A stretch of DNA of 22,511 bases, from positions 1-22,511 of the forward strand of contig CAJUQN010000041.1 in the NCBI GenBank assembly GCA_910588625.1, written 5' to 3'. The notes under the pieces are model-generated. The model was not told the DNA's origin. It was given only the letters and a program-made list of their open reading frames with translations, and ran no database searches. The position numbers were made by a program, and so were the translations under genes. The stretch comes from an uncultured Oscillospiraceae bacterium. Its GTDB lineage: Bacteria > Bacillota > Clostridia > Oscillospirales > Oscillospiraceae. This document shows, piece by piece, positions 8,042 to 15,891 of this stretch (positions within the stretch are counted from its first letter, which is position 1; each line of letters opens with the position of its first letter).

Positions 8042-9469
8042 TTATTCGTTTTTTCCCTTTGGCAATTGATTCTGTTTCTGAACCTGATGCCACATCTGCA
8101 TGGACACCACCAGGATGAAGGTGGCCACCGCTGGAGAAACCAGCGCATGCCCCGCAATTACCGAGATGGCAAAGCCCGCCAGGGTGCAGTAAAGCGTGGT
8201 GCAAAAACCTAGATCCTCCAGCCGCTGGAGGGGGCGCTTGAAAAACTGGATGACAGACCAGACCACAAAGGCGATATAGGGCGCGTAATACAGCACGAAG
8301 CCCACAACGCCGTGGCGGACCAGGATGGCCAGCGGGTCCAGCTCCACCATAAAATACATCTCCCGGCTGTACGAGGGGGCGGTGACATAGCCCACGCCCA
8401 GCAGCCAGGCCAGCGGCCCGTTCTCCGTGTACACCTGAACAGCAGGGGAGGCGCCGATGAACCGGCGGCTGAGAATCTGATCAATGTCGGCAAAAGTGTC
8501 GTTGGACTTGATGAGCTCATACAGCCAGGTGCCCTGGCAGGCGTGGGCGATGGCTTCGTCCCAGGTTTCCACCGTGGCCTCCGGGGGGCGGCTCAGCCAC
8601 TTGTTGTAGACGCCCTCAAAGTAGTACTGGAAGGGGGAGCCAAAGTACATCCCCACTGTGAGGAGCAGAATACCCGCCATAGCAACGGCCTGGATGGTGT
8701 GCGCACGGGAGGGCTCCCGGATGGCCCGGACCAGATGCCAGACAAAGGCGGCAACGCAGTACAGAGCGGTGAACCCAAAGATGATCTTGGTGCCCAGAAA
8801 GTTGGCGCTGATGGCCACTGCAATCAGGGCCCAGACGGCCAGCGCTGCCTTCCACCAGGTCTTTTTGGTGACAGTGGGGAACACCTGCAAGCAGTAGTAA
8901 ATGGTAAATGGCGCAGTGAGAGCCATGATGCACCCCACCTCGTTGGCGGCATAGAACCAGCCCCGGTAGCCCATCCCGGCGTTGCCGTAGGAGTAAAAGC
9001 TGGTGCCGGTGGCGGCGGCGATGGGAATGACGCTGGCGTAAAGTCCACCCGCCCAGGCGATAGCCTCCACCGTGACCAGATAACCGAACTCCTGATACAC
9101 AGACCACAGGAAGAGGAATACGAAAGGAGCGAAGAAGGTCTTGACCACCTCGCGCACGTTGCTGACGCATAGGGACAGCCCGCCCACGGTGAACATATAG
9201 CCCATGAACAGCACCAGGTAGCCCACCATAGCCCCGGCGAAGATCATCCACCGCTTTTTTCCCGGAAAATCACTGACAAACACGGCGTAAAGAAAGGCTA
9301 GCACCAGCACCAGGGCGCGGACCACCACCCCCATGGTGATGAAGTGTCCCGCCTGTGCTCCCAGACCGGTAAACACATCAATGAGAGGCTGACAGAGAAT
9401 GTAGACGGCTAAAATCATGGGGAGCCGGGCCCTGGAAGCGTCCCGGAGCTGGGCGCGTAAATTCGTCAT
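8042..9469 (-). CDS. O-antigen ligase-like polytopic membrane protein
   Basis: Protein of 475 residues with about 11-12 hydrophobic helices and one large external loop (about residues 270-370) between late helices. That is the layout of the WaaL/Wzy family of polysaccharide ligases and polymerases. Within the loop are LSRPPEATVETWDEAI and RFIGASPAVQVY; after it comes LGVGYVTAPSYSREMYFMVELDPLAILVRHGVVGF, resembling the Wzy_C pattern with a late Asp and Arg-His. In Gram-positive Clostridia such proteins act on surface polysaccharides or teichuronic-type polymers, so the substrate is unknown. The ATG at 9469 has AAGGTG 6 nt upstream; an upstream extension of 36 codons has no ribosome site and crosses the promoter. 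It stands alone, without glycosyltransferases beside it. Confidence 0.7.
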   Translation of the reverse strand: MTNLRAQLRDASRARLPMILAVYILCQPLIDVFTGLGAQAGHFITMGVVVRALVLVLAFLYAVFVSDFPGKKRWMIFAGAMVGYLVLFMGYMFTVGGLSLCVSNVREVVKTFFAPFVFLFLWSVYQEFGYLVTVEAIAWAGGLYASVIPIAAATGTSFYSYGNAGMGYRGWFYAANEVGCIMALTAPFTIYYCLQVFPTVTKKTWWKAALAVWALIAVAISANFLGTKIIFGFTALYCVAAFVWHLVRAIREPSRAHTIQAVAMAGILLLTVGMYFGSPFQYYFEGVYNKWLSRPPEATVETWDEAIAHACQGTWLYELIKSNDTFADIDQILSRRFIGASPAVQVYTENGPLAWLLGVGYVTAPSYSREMYFMVELDPLAILVRHGVVGFVLYYAPYIAFVVWSVIQFFKRPLQRLEDLGFCTTLYCTLAGFAISVIAGHALVSPAVATFILVVSMQMWHQVQKQNQLPKGKNE

Positions 9470-9533
9470 AAAAACACCTTTTTCGAACGCGGAGGCGTTT
9501 GGCGTCCGCGAAATGATTGGGAACAGCTTTTTC

Positions 9534-9562
9534 AGTATAGTATAGTGTGGCGGATTTTGCAA
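9534..9562 (-). promoter_or_regulatory. Sigma-A promoter of the O-antigen ligase-like gene
   Basis: Minus strand TTGCAA (9562-9557), 17-nt spacer, TATACT (9539-9534); a second TATACT overlaps it five bases upstream. The leader that follows contains a GC-rich inverted repeat (CGCGGA/TCCGCG near 9487-9510). Confidence 0.7.
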
Positions 9563-9605
9563 TAAAAAATGTCTCAAGAGAATGTTAACATTTTGAAAAG
9601 ACGGG

Positions 9606-9632
9606 AAAAAAGACCGCCGCGAATGGGGCGGT
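9606..9632 (-). terminator. Intrinsic terminator behind the recombinase remnant
   Basis: On the minus strand ACCGCC, an 8-nt loop, GGCGGT, then C and six T. It lies about 40 nt beyond the end of the recombinase remnant and upstream of the next minus-strand promoter, so it insulates that gene from read-through. Confidence 0.65.
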
Positions 9633-9670
9633 GACGTAAGAAAACGTTTTAGGCGAGGGTCGACGTATCG

Positions 9671-10073
9671 TCAAGCTGCGCCGACTTTCGCATTATTTTT
9701 GTCTTGGGCTGTTTGGGATTGCTCCCGCGCTTCCTCAAAATCAAATGTACCAATGAAATTATAGACGATTTCGATTTTCTGGATTTTCACCCGCTTCTGC
9801 CGTTCGTCGGTCGTGTTAGGTGTCGGACACCCTGATCTGTTCCACGAACTCACGCAGGATGGCGGCTTCAAGCTGGGGCATTTCCGTGTACTTCTTCACC
9901 ACGGAAATGACCTTCCTGACGTTGGTTTTCTTCTGCTCCTGCTGTTTCACTTCCCGCCCCAGGGTTTCCACGACGGTCTTAAACTGCTCCTGCTCCTGTT
10001 CATAGTCACGGGACAGCTTGATAAATCGATCATCAGACAGCTTGCCGGAAATGTTGTCCTCAGATAAACTTTG
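9671..10073 (-). pseudogene. Remnant of a large serine recombinase (C-terminal end, frameshifted)
   Basis: Two minus-strand frames together give the tail of a transposon-type serine recombinase. From 10073 to 9816 the reading is EDNISGKLSDDRFIKLSRDY, a Gln/Glu-rich coiled coil, then VRKVISVVKKYTEM and ILREFVEQIRVSDT, ending in TAA. A second frame, overlapping from about 9835, continues with TTDERQKRVKIQKIEIVYNF and IGTFDFEEA, the terminal pattern seen in DUF4368-type recombinases, to the TGA at 9671. A one-base frameshift separates them. All of the N-terminal catalytic domain and most of the zinc/recombinase domain are missing, so this cannot be active. It shows that a Tn4451/ICE-like element once sat here. 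The family call rests on recalled patterns, not a search. Confidence 0.75.
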
Positions 10074-10117
10074 TCAAGGGTATTTTAGAAAAATCTCCTC
10101 CGCAAAATAGCAGGTGA

Positions 10118-10154
10118 GATTGCCAGTATTTGTGCCGAAACCGTTCTGGCAATC
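10118..10154 (-). repeat. Hairpin following a small ORF
   Basis: Nine-base perfect arms GATTGCCAG and CTGGCAATC around a 19-nt loop. It lies just downstream (minus-strand sense) of the 29-codon ORF at 10163-10252 and upstream of the recombinase remnant. No T run follows, so it is not a simple terminator. Confidence 0.55.
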
Positions 10155-10162
10155 ACACAGAC

Positions 10163-10252
10163 TTAGGTTTGGGGCGGCATGGCATTTTTGTGATTATTCC
10201 TCACAAACCATAAACGTGCATAGCCGCTATCAAGGCAGCCATGCACATTCAT
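10163..10252 (-). CDS. Possible 29-residue leader peptide
   Basis: Minus-strand ORF starting MNVHGCLDSGYARLWF and ending MPPQT before TAA. An AGGAAA lies about 11 nt upstream. The first 40 nt can fold into an imperfect 10-bp hairpin (10216-10243, GCATGGCTGC with GCGGCTATGC), and a perfect 9-bp hairpin follows the stop. This arrangement resembles leader peptides that control mobile-element or resistance genes, but the downstream gene is now only the recombinase remnant. I do not recognise the peptide; it could be a chance ORF. Confidence 0.3.
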   Translation of the reverse strand: MNVHGCLDSGYARLWFVRNNHKNAMPPQT

Positions 10253-10425
10253 TTTGAATTGGCTTTCCTATATTAAATGGCTACATCAAAAGCTGTTGAC
10301 AAACGGGAATGTGAGAAAACTCAAAAAAGTTTGTCGGATAATTCCAAATTTCTTTTCGGTGTAACCTCGGAACTTCTTGGGTTCCCACAGGAACAAAGCG
10401 AACCGAAGTGCGGCAAACGCAGCAC

Positions 10426-10484
10426 GGCAAAAAGGATATCAACGGCAGAGGGTAAAGTCCTCTGCCGTTGATATCCTTTTTGCC
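10426..10484. repeat. Perfect 26-bp inverted repeat with 7-nt loop
   Basis: Left arm 10426-10451 begins GGCAAAAAGGATATC and continues to GCAGAGG; the loop is GTAAAGT; the right arm 10459-10484 is the exact reverse complement. The arms end in runs of A and T, so the transcript in either direction would make a very stable hairpin with a U tract near its foot. It may be a bidirectional terminator of the lost element or a palindromic element end. It is much longer than the 9-15 bp terminators elsewhere in this window. Confidence 0.85.
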
Positions 10485-11113
10485 CGAAAACAGTGCAAGT
10501 AACATGACAGCGGGTATCACTGGAGGACGCCCAGCGGGGGACTTTGCGCTGTACCCGAACGCATCTCGTGTGGTCCTGACCGTGGGCCGCAATGCGGCGG
10601 GGAAACTGCTGGTCTATCATCGCTCCAGCGGAATGAACAATGTGAGGGCGACAGGGTTTACCACATTCGCACAGCCTAATATCTTTGATATCAGACATCG
10701 CTTAAACTGATGCTTATCGTTACAACTGAATAGGGCAATCAGATACATTCTGTATGCGCGGAGCCAGGCGGCGGGTACGCAGGGAGAATCCCCCGAGGAA
10801 AGGAGGACAGACGCCGGGAGGACGGAGCGAGCACGGCCAGCGCCGCAAAGCAGCTACGGCACAGCAGCGGGCGACGAGCCGCATACAAGCATCTCCTCCA
10901 ACAAACCGGGAAGGCGTCTCAGTTAGTGAATGTTCCTTCGGAAAATGCGCCAGGCAAAAGCGGTCAAAGTCCCGTAGGCGGCGAGAAGACTCCAAAATAG
11001 CCAAACCCCAAGGCGTTTTTCTGCGCAATGAATTTCTCGATTCGGGCGGCCATGGAGAATGTAGTCTGCAATACGTTACCTCTCCCTCGTCCGACGCCTC
11101 TCTTTTTGCTATT
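10485..11113. other. Stretch without a recognisable gene
   Basis: Open frames exist on both strands but none has a credible start or a known family. On the plus strand an open frame of about 70 codons ends at 10710 with TTFAQPNIFDIRHRLN. A second, from about 10736 to 11000 without a start codon, ends QLVNVPSENAPGKSGQSPVG plus seven residues. On the minus strand a Pro/Arg/Cys-rich frame covers 10720-11175. The part 10740-11040 is GC-rich and purine-rich with many short self-complementary pieces. Together with the recombinase remnant it looks like scrambled mobile-element sequence. No terminator for the minus-strand gene at 11114 was found. Confidence 0.5.
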
Positions 11114-11953
11114 CTAATCGTTCCTGATATGAATATGGTTGTTGATGTGGTTGGCACAGTAGCAATAATATCCATCGCACTTAGAGCAGTAGCGGAATTC
11201 CATGTTGGGGTCGTCCTGGTCGGTGATGCCGCACACGGCGCATTTGTGCATATAACCTCCGGTCTCCTTGGCCTTTTTCTCCGCCTGACGTTTGGCCCGC
11301 TTGAAGTTGATGACCTGGGGGTCCGCCTGGCGTCGGACGAAACCCAGCTTCATGGACCAGAAAGACCAAGTAAAGATGAAGTAGTTGATGAAGCTGGGCA
11401 CCGCCAGCAGGACCACGATGGGTCCAATGGCGATTCCGTCCAGCAGGATGAGGGCCACGTCCAGCAGGGCCAGCCACTTCATCTTGATGGGCAGCACAAA
11501 CATAAACAGCACCTGCATCTCGCTGTACATGGTGGCGATGACCAGGAAGAAGGACAGGTGGATGTAATAAATGTTGATGGTTCCCAGGAACATCCCACCC
11601 ACGACGGACCAGAGCACACCGCACAGATAAAACAGGTTGAATTTTGCGGTACCCCACTCCCGTTCCAGCATTTGGCCCGTCCAATAGATCACATAACAGC
11701 CCAGAAGCAGATAGAAAGGATTGCTGCTGCTGGGCACCAGGATAAAGGTGACCAGGCGCCAAACCTGACCCGCCATAATGTACGGCCTGAGGAATATCAT
11801 GGCGGCGGTAAGCCGCCCCCTCATGACCAAGTCCGCGATGCCTACAATCACCTGACCAATGGCAATGTACATGGCCAGATTCGGAATGCCAAAACGGGGG
11901 TGTTTGGCGCAAAAGCGGTCGATCGGACCGTAATGGTCGTTGCGATAAATCAC
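11114..11953 (-). CDS. Rhomboid-like membrane protein with C-terminal zinc ribbon, probably not a protease
   Basis: Protein of 279 residues. The membrane part resembles the rhomboid fold: GQVWRLVTFILVP, a short loop, then YLLLGCYVIYWTGQMLEREWGTAKF, the usual L1-loop to helix-2 signature. The catalytic GxSG on helix 4 is not present (the region reads IHLSFFLVIA), and no histidine appears in the helix 6 area (VLLAVPSFINYF). It therefore looks like a pseudoprotease, as in iRhom or derlin-type proteins. After a basic stretch (KRAKRQAEKKAKE) come HKCAVC, RYCSKC, YCYC and several His residues, a zinc ribbon on the cytoplasmic side. The start is GTG at 11953 with AAAGGAGG 7 nt upstream. It follows pepT by 73 nt in the same direction. 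Function unknown; binding a client protein or RNA is a guess. Confidence 0.75.
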   Translation of the reverse strand: MIYRNDHYGPIDRFCAKHPRFGIPNLAMYIAIGQVIVGIADLVMRGRLTAAMIFLRPYIMAGQVWRLVTFILVPSSSNPFYLLLGCYVIYWTGQMLEREWGTAKFNLFYLCGVLWSVVGGMFLGTINIYYIHLSFFLVIATMYSEMQVLFMFVLPIKMKWLALLDVALILLDGIAIGPIVVLLAVPSFINYFIFTWSFWSMKLGFVRRQADPQVINFKRAKRQAEKKAKETGGYMHKCAVCGITDQDDPNMEFRYCSKCDGYYCYCANHINNHIHIRND

Positions 11954-12026
11954 AAAAACGCCTCCTTTACAGGCTTTGAGGACATTCTACCCCAACAGGA
12001 CTGAAAAATAATCAATAAACTGTGAA

Positions 12027-13244
12027 TCATTTGCTGTACAGTGCCGCGACGTTGACCAGGATGTCTACCACAGCGTCCATCTCCTCGGCACAGGCCAGCT
12101 CCAGGGGACCGTGGCAGTTATAACCGCCGACGCCCAGGTTGGGACAGGGCAGACCCATGTAAGACAGCCGGGCCCCGTCGGTGCCGCCCCGGATGGGCTC
12201 TACCGTGGGAACGACCCCGGCCAGCTCCGCCGCCTTCTTGGCGTTGTCCACCAGGTGCATACAGCCGGTCAGCTGTTCCTTCATGTTGTAGTAGCTGTCC
12301 TTTACCGTGACCTCCACCTCAGCCGTAGGGTGGGCGGCCTGAACCTGGGCGGCAGCCCGCTCGATCAAGGCCTTTTTCGTATCGAAATCGCCCTTGTCGT
12401 GGTCACGGACAATGTACTCCATCCGGGCCTTGGCAGCGGTACCCTCCATGCGGTCCAGGTGGAAGAAGCCTTGATAGCCTTCGGTCTTGCCTGGGATGGC
12501 GTCCGGGGGCAGCAGCGCATTGAACTCCTGGGCGATGAGCAGGGCGTTCTCCATAATGCCCTTGGCACTGCCGGGATGGACCGACACACCGGTGATGTCC
12601 ACCACAGCGGAGGCAGCGTTGAAATTCTCGTACTCAATGGATCCTGCCACGCCGCCGTCCACGGTATAGGCGTATTTCGCGCCAAACCCCTGCACATCGA
12701 AGCGGTCGGGCCCCTCGCCAATCTCCTCATCGGGGGTAAAGGCGATGCACAGTCGGCCGTGGGGGAGGTTTTCCGCCTGGATGCGCTCGCAAAGGGTCAT
12801 GATCTCCGCCACACCCGCCTTATCGTCCGCGCCCAGCAGGGTGGAGCCGTCGGCTGTGACCAGGGTCTTGCCCTTCAAGCCCGCCAGGAAGGGGAAATCC
12901 GCCGCCCGGATGACCCGGCCCTCCTTTGGCAGGACGATATCACCGCCGTCGTAGTTCTCATGGACGATGGGGTGGACGTCCTTTCCGGTGAAGGCCGGGG
13001 CGGTGTCCATATGGGCCAGCAGCCCCAAAGCAGGGACTCTCTCACAGCCGTGGGACGCGGGCAGCCAGGCTGTGACGATGCAGTTGTCGTCTACGCCGGG
13101 GTTTTCCAGGCCCAGTTCCTTCAGCTCGTCAACCAGCAGGCGGGCCAGGTCCCACTGGCAGGGGGTGGAAGGGGTAACGCCCGTGTCCGGAGAGGACTCG
13201 GTGTAAACCTGGGCGTATTTGATTAGGCGTTCATAAGCGCGCAT
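12027..13244 (-). CDS. pepT: Peptidase T (tripeptide aminopeptidase)
   Basis: Cytoplasmic M20B zinc peptidase that removes the N-terminal residue from tripeptides; 405 residues, the normal length. Metal ligands and catalytic residues are visible: LLAHMDTAPAF with His78 and Asp80, GADDKAGVAE with Asp140, and TPDEEIGEGPDRFD with Glu173/Glu174. Late motifs include SVHPGSAKG and PIRGGTDGARLS. The ATG at 13244 is preceded by AGGAAG at 9 nt; a TTG two codons earlier is possible. It lies 16 nt after the tmcAL gene, so the two are likely one transcript. Confidence 0.95.
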   Translation of the reverse strand: MRAYERLIKYAQVYTESSPDTGVTPSTPCQWDLARLLVDELKELGLENPGVDDNCIVTAWLPASHGCERVPALGLLAHMDTAPAFTGKDVHPIVHENYDGGDIVLPKEGRVIRAADFPFLAGLKGKTLVTADGSTLLGADDKAGVAEIMTLCERIQAENLPHGRLCIAFTPDEEIGEGPDRFDVQGFGAKYAYTVDGGVAGSIEYENFNAASAVVDITGVSVHPGSAKGIMENALLIAQEFNALLPPDAIPGKTEGYQGFFHLDRMEGTAAKARMEYIVRDHDKGDFDTKKALIERAAAQVQAAHPTAEVEVTVKDSYYNMKEQLTGCMHLVDNAKKAAELAGVVPTVEPIRGGTDGARLSYMGLPCPNLGVGGYNCHGPLELACAEEMDAVVDILVNVAALYSK

Positions 13245-13260
13245 ATGCAAAAACTTCCTT

Positions 13261-14394
13261 TCAAGTTGATGTTGATAACATAATTGGATTCGTCATCCAC
13301 TCTGTACCGCAGGGACCGGGCTCACCCCGGCACAGCTGATAAAAGTCGGTGCACCGGGCCTCCAGCTCCATCAACGGTATTCCTTTCCCGTGGGCAGGCT
13401 TGGTGATGACAGGCAATGCGGCCCTTCCCTTCATCGCCCGCAGCACTTCCCGTCCCTTGGCATTGGCGCCTAACACACGGAGATAGAGCGGAGCATCGGG
13501 CCGGTCAAGCTCCTTTAACCCCAGCGCTCCCCACAGGACCGCCCGCCGGATGCGGGCGTGGGCGTAGCGCTTGGTCTTTGCCAGGCCGTAGACCTCCGTC
13601 AGCGTTCTCCCTTGGCGCACCGCCTGGTAAATCCGGTGGGACAGCCCCTCCCCGCAGTCGGGCAGGGCGGCAAAGTCCTCCTCGTCCATAGAACGCAGCA
13701 CGGCCAGCGCCCCCCGCTCCCCGTAGTTCAGGCTGGCAGGGTTTTCGGCGGGCAGCTCCCCCGCTAAAATCCTCTTCCGCACGAAAGAGGCAGAGGGATA
13801 CTCCGGGTGGCCTCCCCCGTCGTGGGCCGCGCCGGCCCGGCGGACGGTGATGGGTTGAATGGAGCTGTTCAGCCCATTCAGCGCCCGGATATACTCAATG
13901 CCCAGATTGTTGTTGGGAGTAGACAGCAGGTCCGACAGCTCACTCCCCAGCATCCCCCTCACCACCGCTTGACGGCAGGCGGCGAAGGGCATCCCCTCAT
14001 CCAAAAAGCGGCGCAGCCCAGCTTGGTAGATTTCACTGTCCAGGCACGCGGCCACCTGCTGGAGCTTGTCCATGTCGCCGCACTCACTGCCAAAGGACAG
14101 GCGGGTCACCACTCCTGCGGCCTCCAAAATGCCCGCGGCCCCCCGGGCGAAGCTCTCCGCTGAGGACACCGCCCACACCGTGGGCAGCTCCAGTACCAGG
14201 TCCACACCGCCCTCCAGAGCGGCGCGGGCACGGGTCCATTTGTCCAGCACGGCACACTCTCCCCGCTGGACAAAGTTTCCGCTCATCACCGCCACGAGAG
14301 CACACTCTCCAACCTGGCGGCGAGTCTCCCGGATGTGGAGGGCGTGCCCTGCGTGAAAGGGATTGTACTCTGCAATGATACCCACGACCTTCAC
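13261..14394 (-). CDS. tmcAL: tRNA(Met) cytidine acetate ligase
   Basis: Formerly called YlbM. The family enzyme uses ATP and acetate to form acetyl-AMP and acetylates C34 of elongator tRNA-Met (established for the Bacillus protein). The 377 residues carry the nucleotidyltransferase HxGH-type motif IAEYNPFHAGHALH at 7-20, MSGNFVQRGE, SFGSECGD, TPNNNLGIEYIRALN and YPSASFVRKRI. The start is GTG at 14394 with AGGAGG 8 nt upstream. It heads a short minus-strand group with pepT and is divergent from acetate kinase, which shares acetate as a metabolite. That proximity may be chance. Confidence 0.93.
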   Translation of the reverse strand: MKVVGIIAEYNPFHAGHALHIRETRRQVGECALVAVMSGNFVQRGECAVLDKWTRARAALEGGVDLVLELPTVWAVSSAESFARGAAGILEAAGVVTRLSFGSECGDMDKLQQVAACLDSEIYQAGLRRFLDEGMPFAACRQAVVRGMLGSELSDLLSTPNNNLGIEYIRALNGLNSSIQPITVRRAGAAHDGGGHPEYPSASFVRKRILAGELPAENPASLNYGERGALAVLRSMDEEDFAALPDCGEGLSHRIYQAVRQGRTLTEVYGLAKTKRYAHARIRRAVLWGALGLKELDRPDAPLYLRVLGANAKGREVLRAMKGRAALPVITKPAHGKGIPLMELEARCTDFYQLCRGEPGPCGTEWMTNPIMLSTST

Positions 14395-14506
14395 CGGGAA
14401 ATCCTCCTTACCCTGAAAATTTTCCAGTTCTTGGTTTTCGTCCGGGAACTTTCCCCGTTTTAATTTGTCGAGTTCTGGCGCTTTTTGTTAAAAACGAGAA
14501 AAACGC

Positions 14507-14535
14507 TTGCGGCATCGCCACTCATGTAGTATAAT
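14507..14535 (+). promoter_or_regulatory. Sigma-A promoter of ackA
   Basis: TTGCGG (14507-14512), 17-nt spacer, perfect TATAAT (14530-14535). The start site would be near 14542, leaving a leader of about 140 nt before ackA. Confidence 0.8.
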
Positions 14536-14548
14536 ATGTCCGTTAAAA

Positions 14549-14565
14549 TGACCGCGGCGCGGTCA
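14549..14565. promoter_or_regulatory. Perfect palindrome just downstream of the ackA start site
   Basis: TGACCGCG, a central G, then CGCGGTCA: eight-base arms with perfect symmetry. At roughly +8 to +24 it is well placed for a repressor. The one-base centre makes a DNA operator more likely than an RNA hairpin. The cognate regulator is unknown. Confidence 0.5.
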
Positions 14566-14570
14566 CGGCA

Positions 14571-14623
14571 TACTTTGGCGCTTCCATGTTGCACCATTAT
14601 ATATCAGAAACACCGCCAAAGTA
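14571..14623 (+). promoter_or_regulatory. Long-loop hairpin in the ackA leader
   Basis: TACTTTGGCG (14571-14580) and CGCCAAAGTA (14614-14623) form a perfect 10-bp stem enclosing a 33-nt AT-rich loop. It lies in the transcribed leader, about 60 nt before the ackA start. No riboswitch class was recognised. Confidence 0.55.
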
Positions 14624-14683
14624 AATACCCAGTTATATCAAAAGGCCACCGCGCGCGGGGCCCGAAACAAAGGAGTGCGGAAC

Positions 14684-15880
14684 ATGAAAGTTCTCGTCAT
14701 CAACGCAGGCAGCTCTTCCCTGAAGTACCAGCTGCTGGATACCAACACCCAGGAAGTCCTGGCCAAAGGCCTGTGCGAGCGCATCGGCATTGACGGTAAA
14801 TTCACGTACAAGGCTCCCGGCAAGCCCACTGTGGACGCGGCGGACGTCAAAATGCCCACCCACGCAGAGGCCATCCAGGCCGTGCTGGCCGCTTTGGTCA
14901 ATCCCAACGGCGGCGTCATCTCCTCCATGAGCGAGATCGAGGCCGTAGGCCACCGCGTCGTGCATGGCGGCGAGACCTTTGCCTGCTCCGTCAAGATTGA
15001 CGACAAGGTGATGGCCGCCCTGGAGGAGAATATCCCCCTGGCCCCCCTGCACAACCCCGCCAATATCACCGGTATCAAGGCGTGCACCGCCGTCATGGGC
15101 CCCGACGTGCCCCAGGTGGGCGTATTCGACACCGCCTTCCATCAGACCATGCCCCCCGTGGCCTACACCTATGCCCTGCCCTATGAGTACTATGAGAAGG
15201 ACAAAATCCGCCGCTACGGCTTCCACGGCACCAGCCACCGCTATGTGACCCAGCGGGCCGCCGATATGCTGGGCAAGCCCATTGAGAGCCTAAAGCTGAT
15301 TTCCTGCCACCTGGGCAACGGTTCCTCCATCACCGCTGTGTGCAATGGCAAGAGCGTGGACACCTCCATGGGCTTTACTCCCCTGGCGGGCCTGCCCATG
15401 GGCACCCGATCCGGCGACATCGACGCGGGCGTCATGGAGTACCTGATGAACAAGTACGGTATGGACATCAAGGAGATGCTCAACGTGCTGAACAAGAAGT
15501 CCGGCGTGCAAGGCGTGTCCGGCGTGTCCTCCGACTTCCGCGACCTGTGCGCCGCCGCCGAGAGCGGCAACGGGCGGGCGGCGCTGGCCCTGGATATGTT
15601 CAGCTATGGCGTGAAGAAATACATCGGCGCTTACGCCGCCGCCATGGGCGGGGTGGACGCCATCATCTTCACCGCGGGCGTGGGCGAGAACGACGGCGCC
15701 CAGCGCATGGCCATTGCCTCCGGGCTGGAGTTCATGGGGGTCAAGATGGACGCCGACGCCAACAACATCCGGGGCAAGGAGGCCATCATCTCCGCCATCG
15801 ATTCCAAGGTCAAGGTTCTGCTCATTCCCACCAATGAGGAATTGATGATCGCTCTGGATACCGCCGAGCTGGCAAAGTAA
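14684..15880 (+). CDS. ackA: Acetate kinase
   Basis: Cytoplasmic enzyme converting acetyl phosphate and ADP to acetate and ATP, the last step of fermentative acetate formation. The 398 residues show VINAGSSSLKY at the N terminus, HRVVHGG, FDTAFHQTMP with the catalytic Asp, YGFHGTSH, HLGNGSS, GTRSGDID and the C-terminal NEEL. Length is normal. The ATG at 14684 has AAAGGAG 8 nt upstream; a GTG three codons earlier overlaps that site. No pta lies beside it, unlike many other bacteria. A strong terminator follows. Confidence 0.97.
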   Translation: MKVLVINAGSSSLKYQLLDTNTQEVLAKGLCERIGIDGKFTYKAPGKPTVDAADVKMPTHAEAIQAVLAALVNPNGGVISSMSEIEAVGHRVVHGGETFACSVKIDDKVMAALEENIPLAPLHNPANITGIKACTAVMGPDVPQVGVFDTAFHQTMPPVAYTYALPYEYYEKDKIRRYGFHGTSHRYVTQRAADMLGKPIESLKLISCHLGNGSSITAVCNGKSVDTSMGFTPLAGLPMGTRSGDIDAGVMEYLMNKYGMDIKEMLNVLNKKSGVQGVSGVSSDFRDLCAAAESGNGRAALALDMFSYGVKKYIGAYAAAMGGVDAIIFTAGVGENDGAQRMAIASGLEFMGVKMDADANNIRGKEAIISAIDSKVKVLLIPTNEELMIALDTAELAK

Positions 15881-15891
15881 CAAGAGTAGAT

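Noticed and set aside
9813..10067. Plus-strand protein of 84 residues
   Set aside because: It lies antisense to the recombinase remnant, whose reading matches a known protein family; the plus-strand product does not.
10740..11040. Group II intron or other catalytic RNA
   Set aside because: No domain V-like hairpin, no reverse transcriptase gene, and no recognised core motif.
14633..15883. Minus-strand frames opposite ackA
   Set aside because: Shadow frames in a conserved gene; no start signals.
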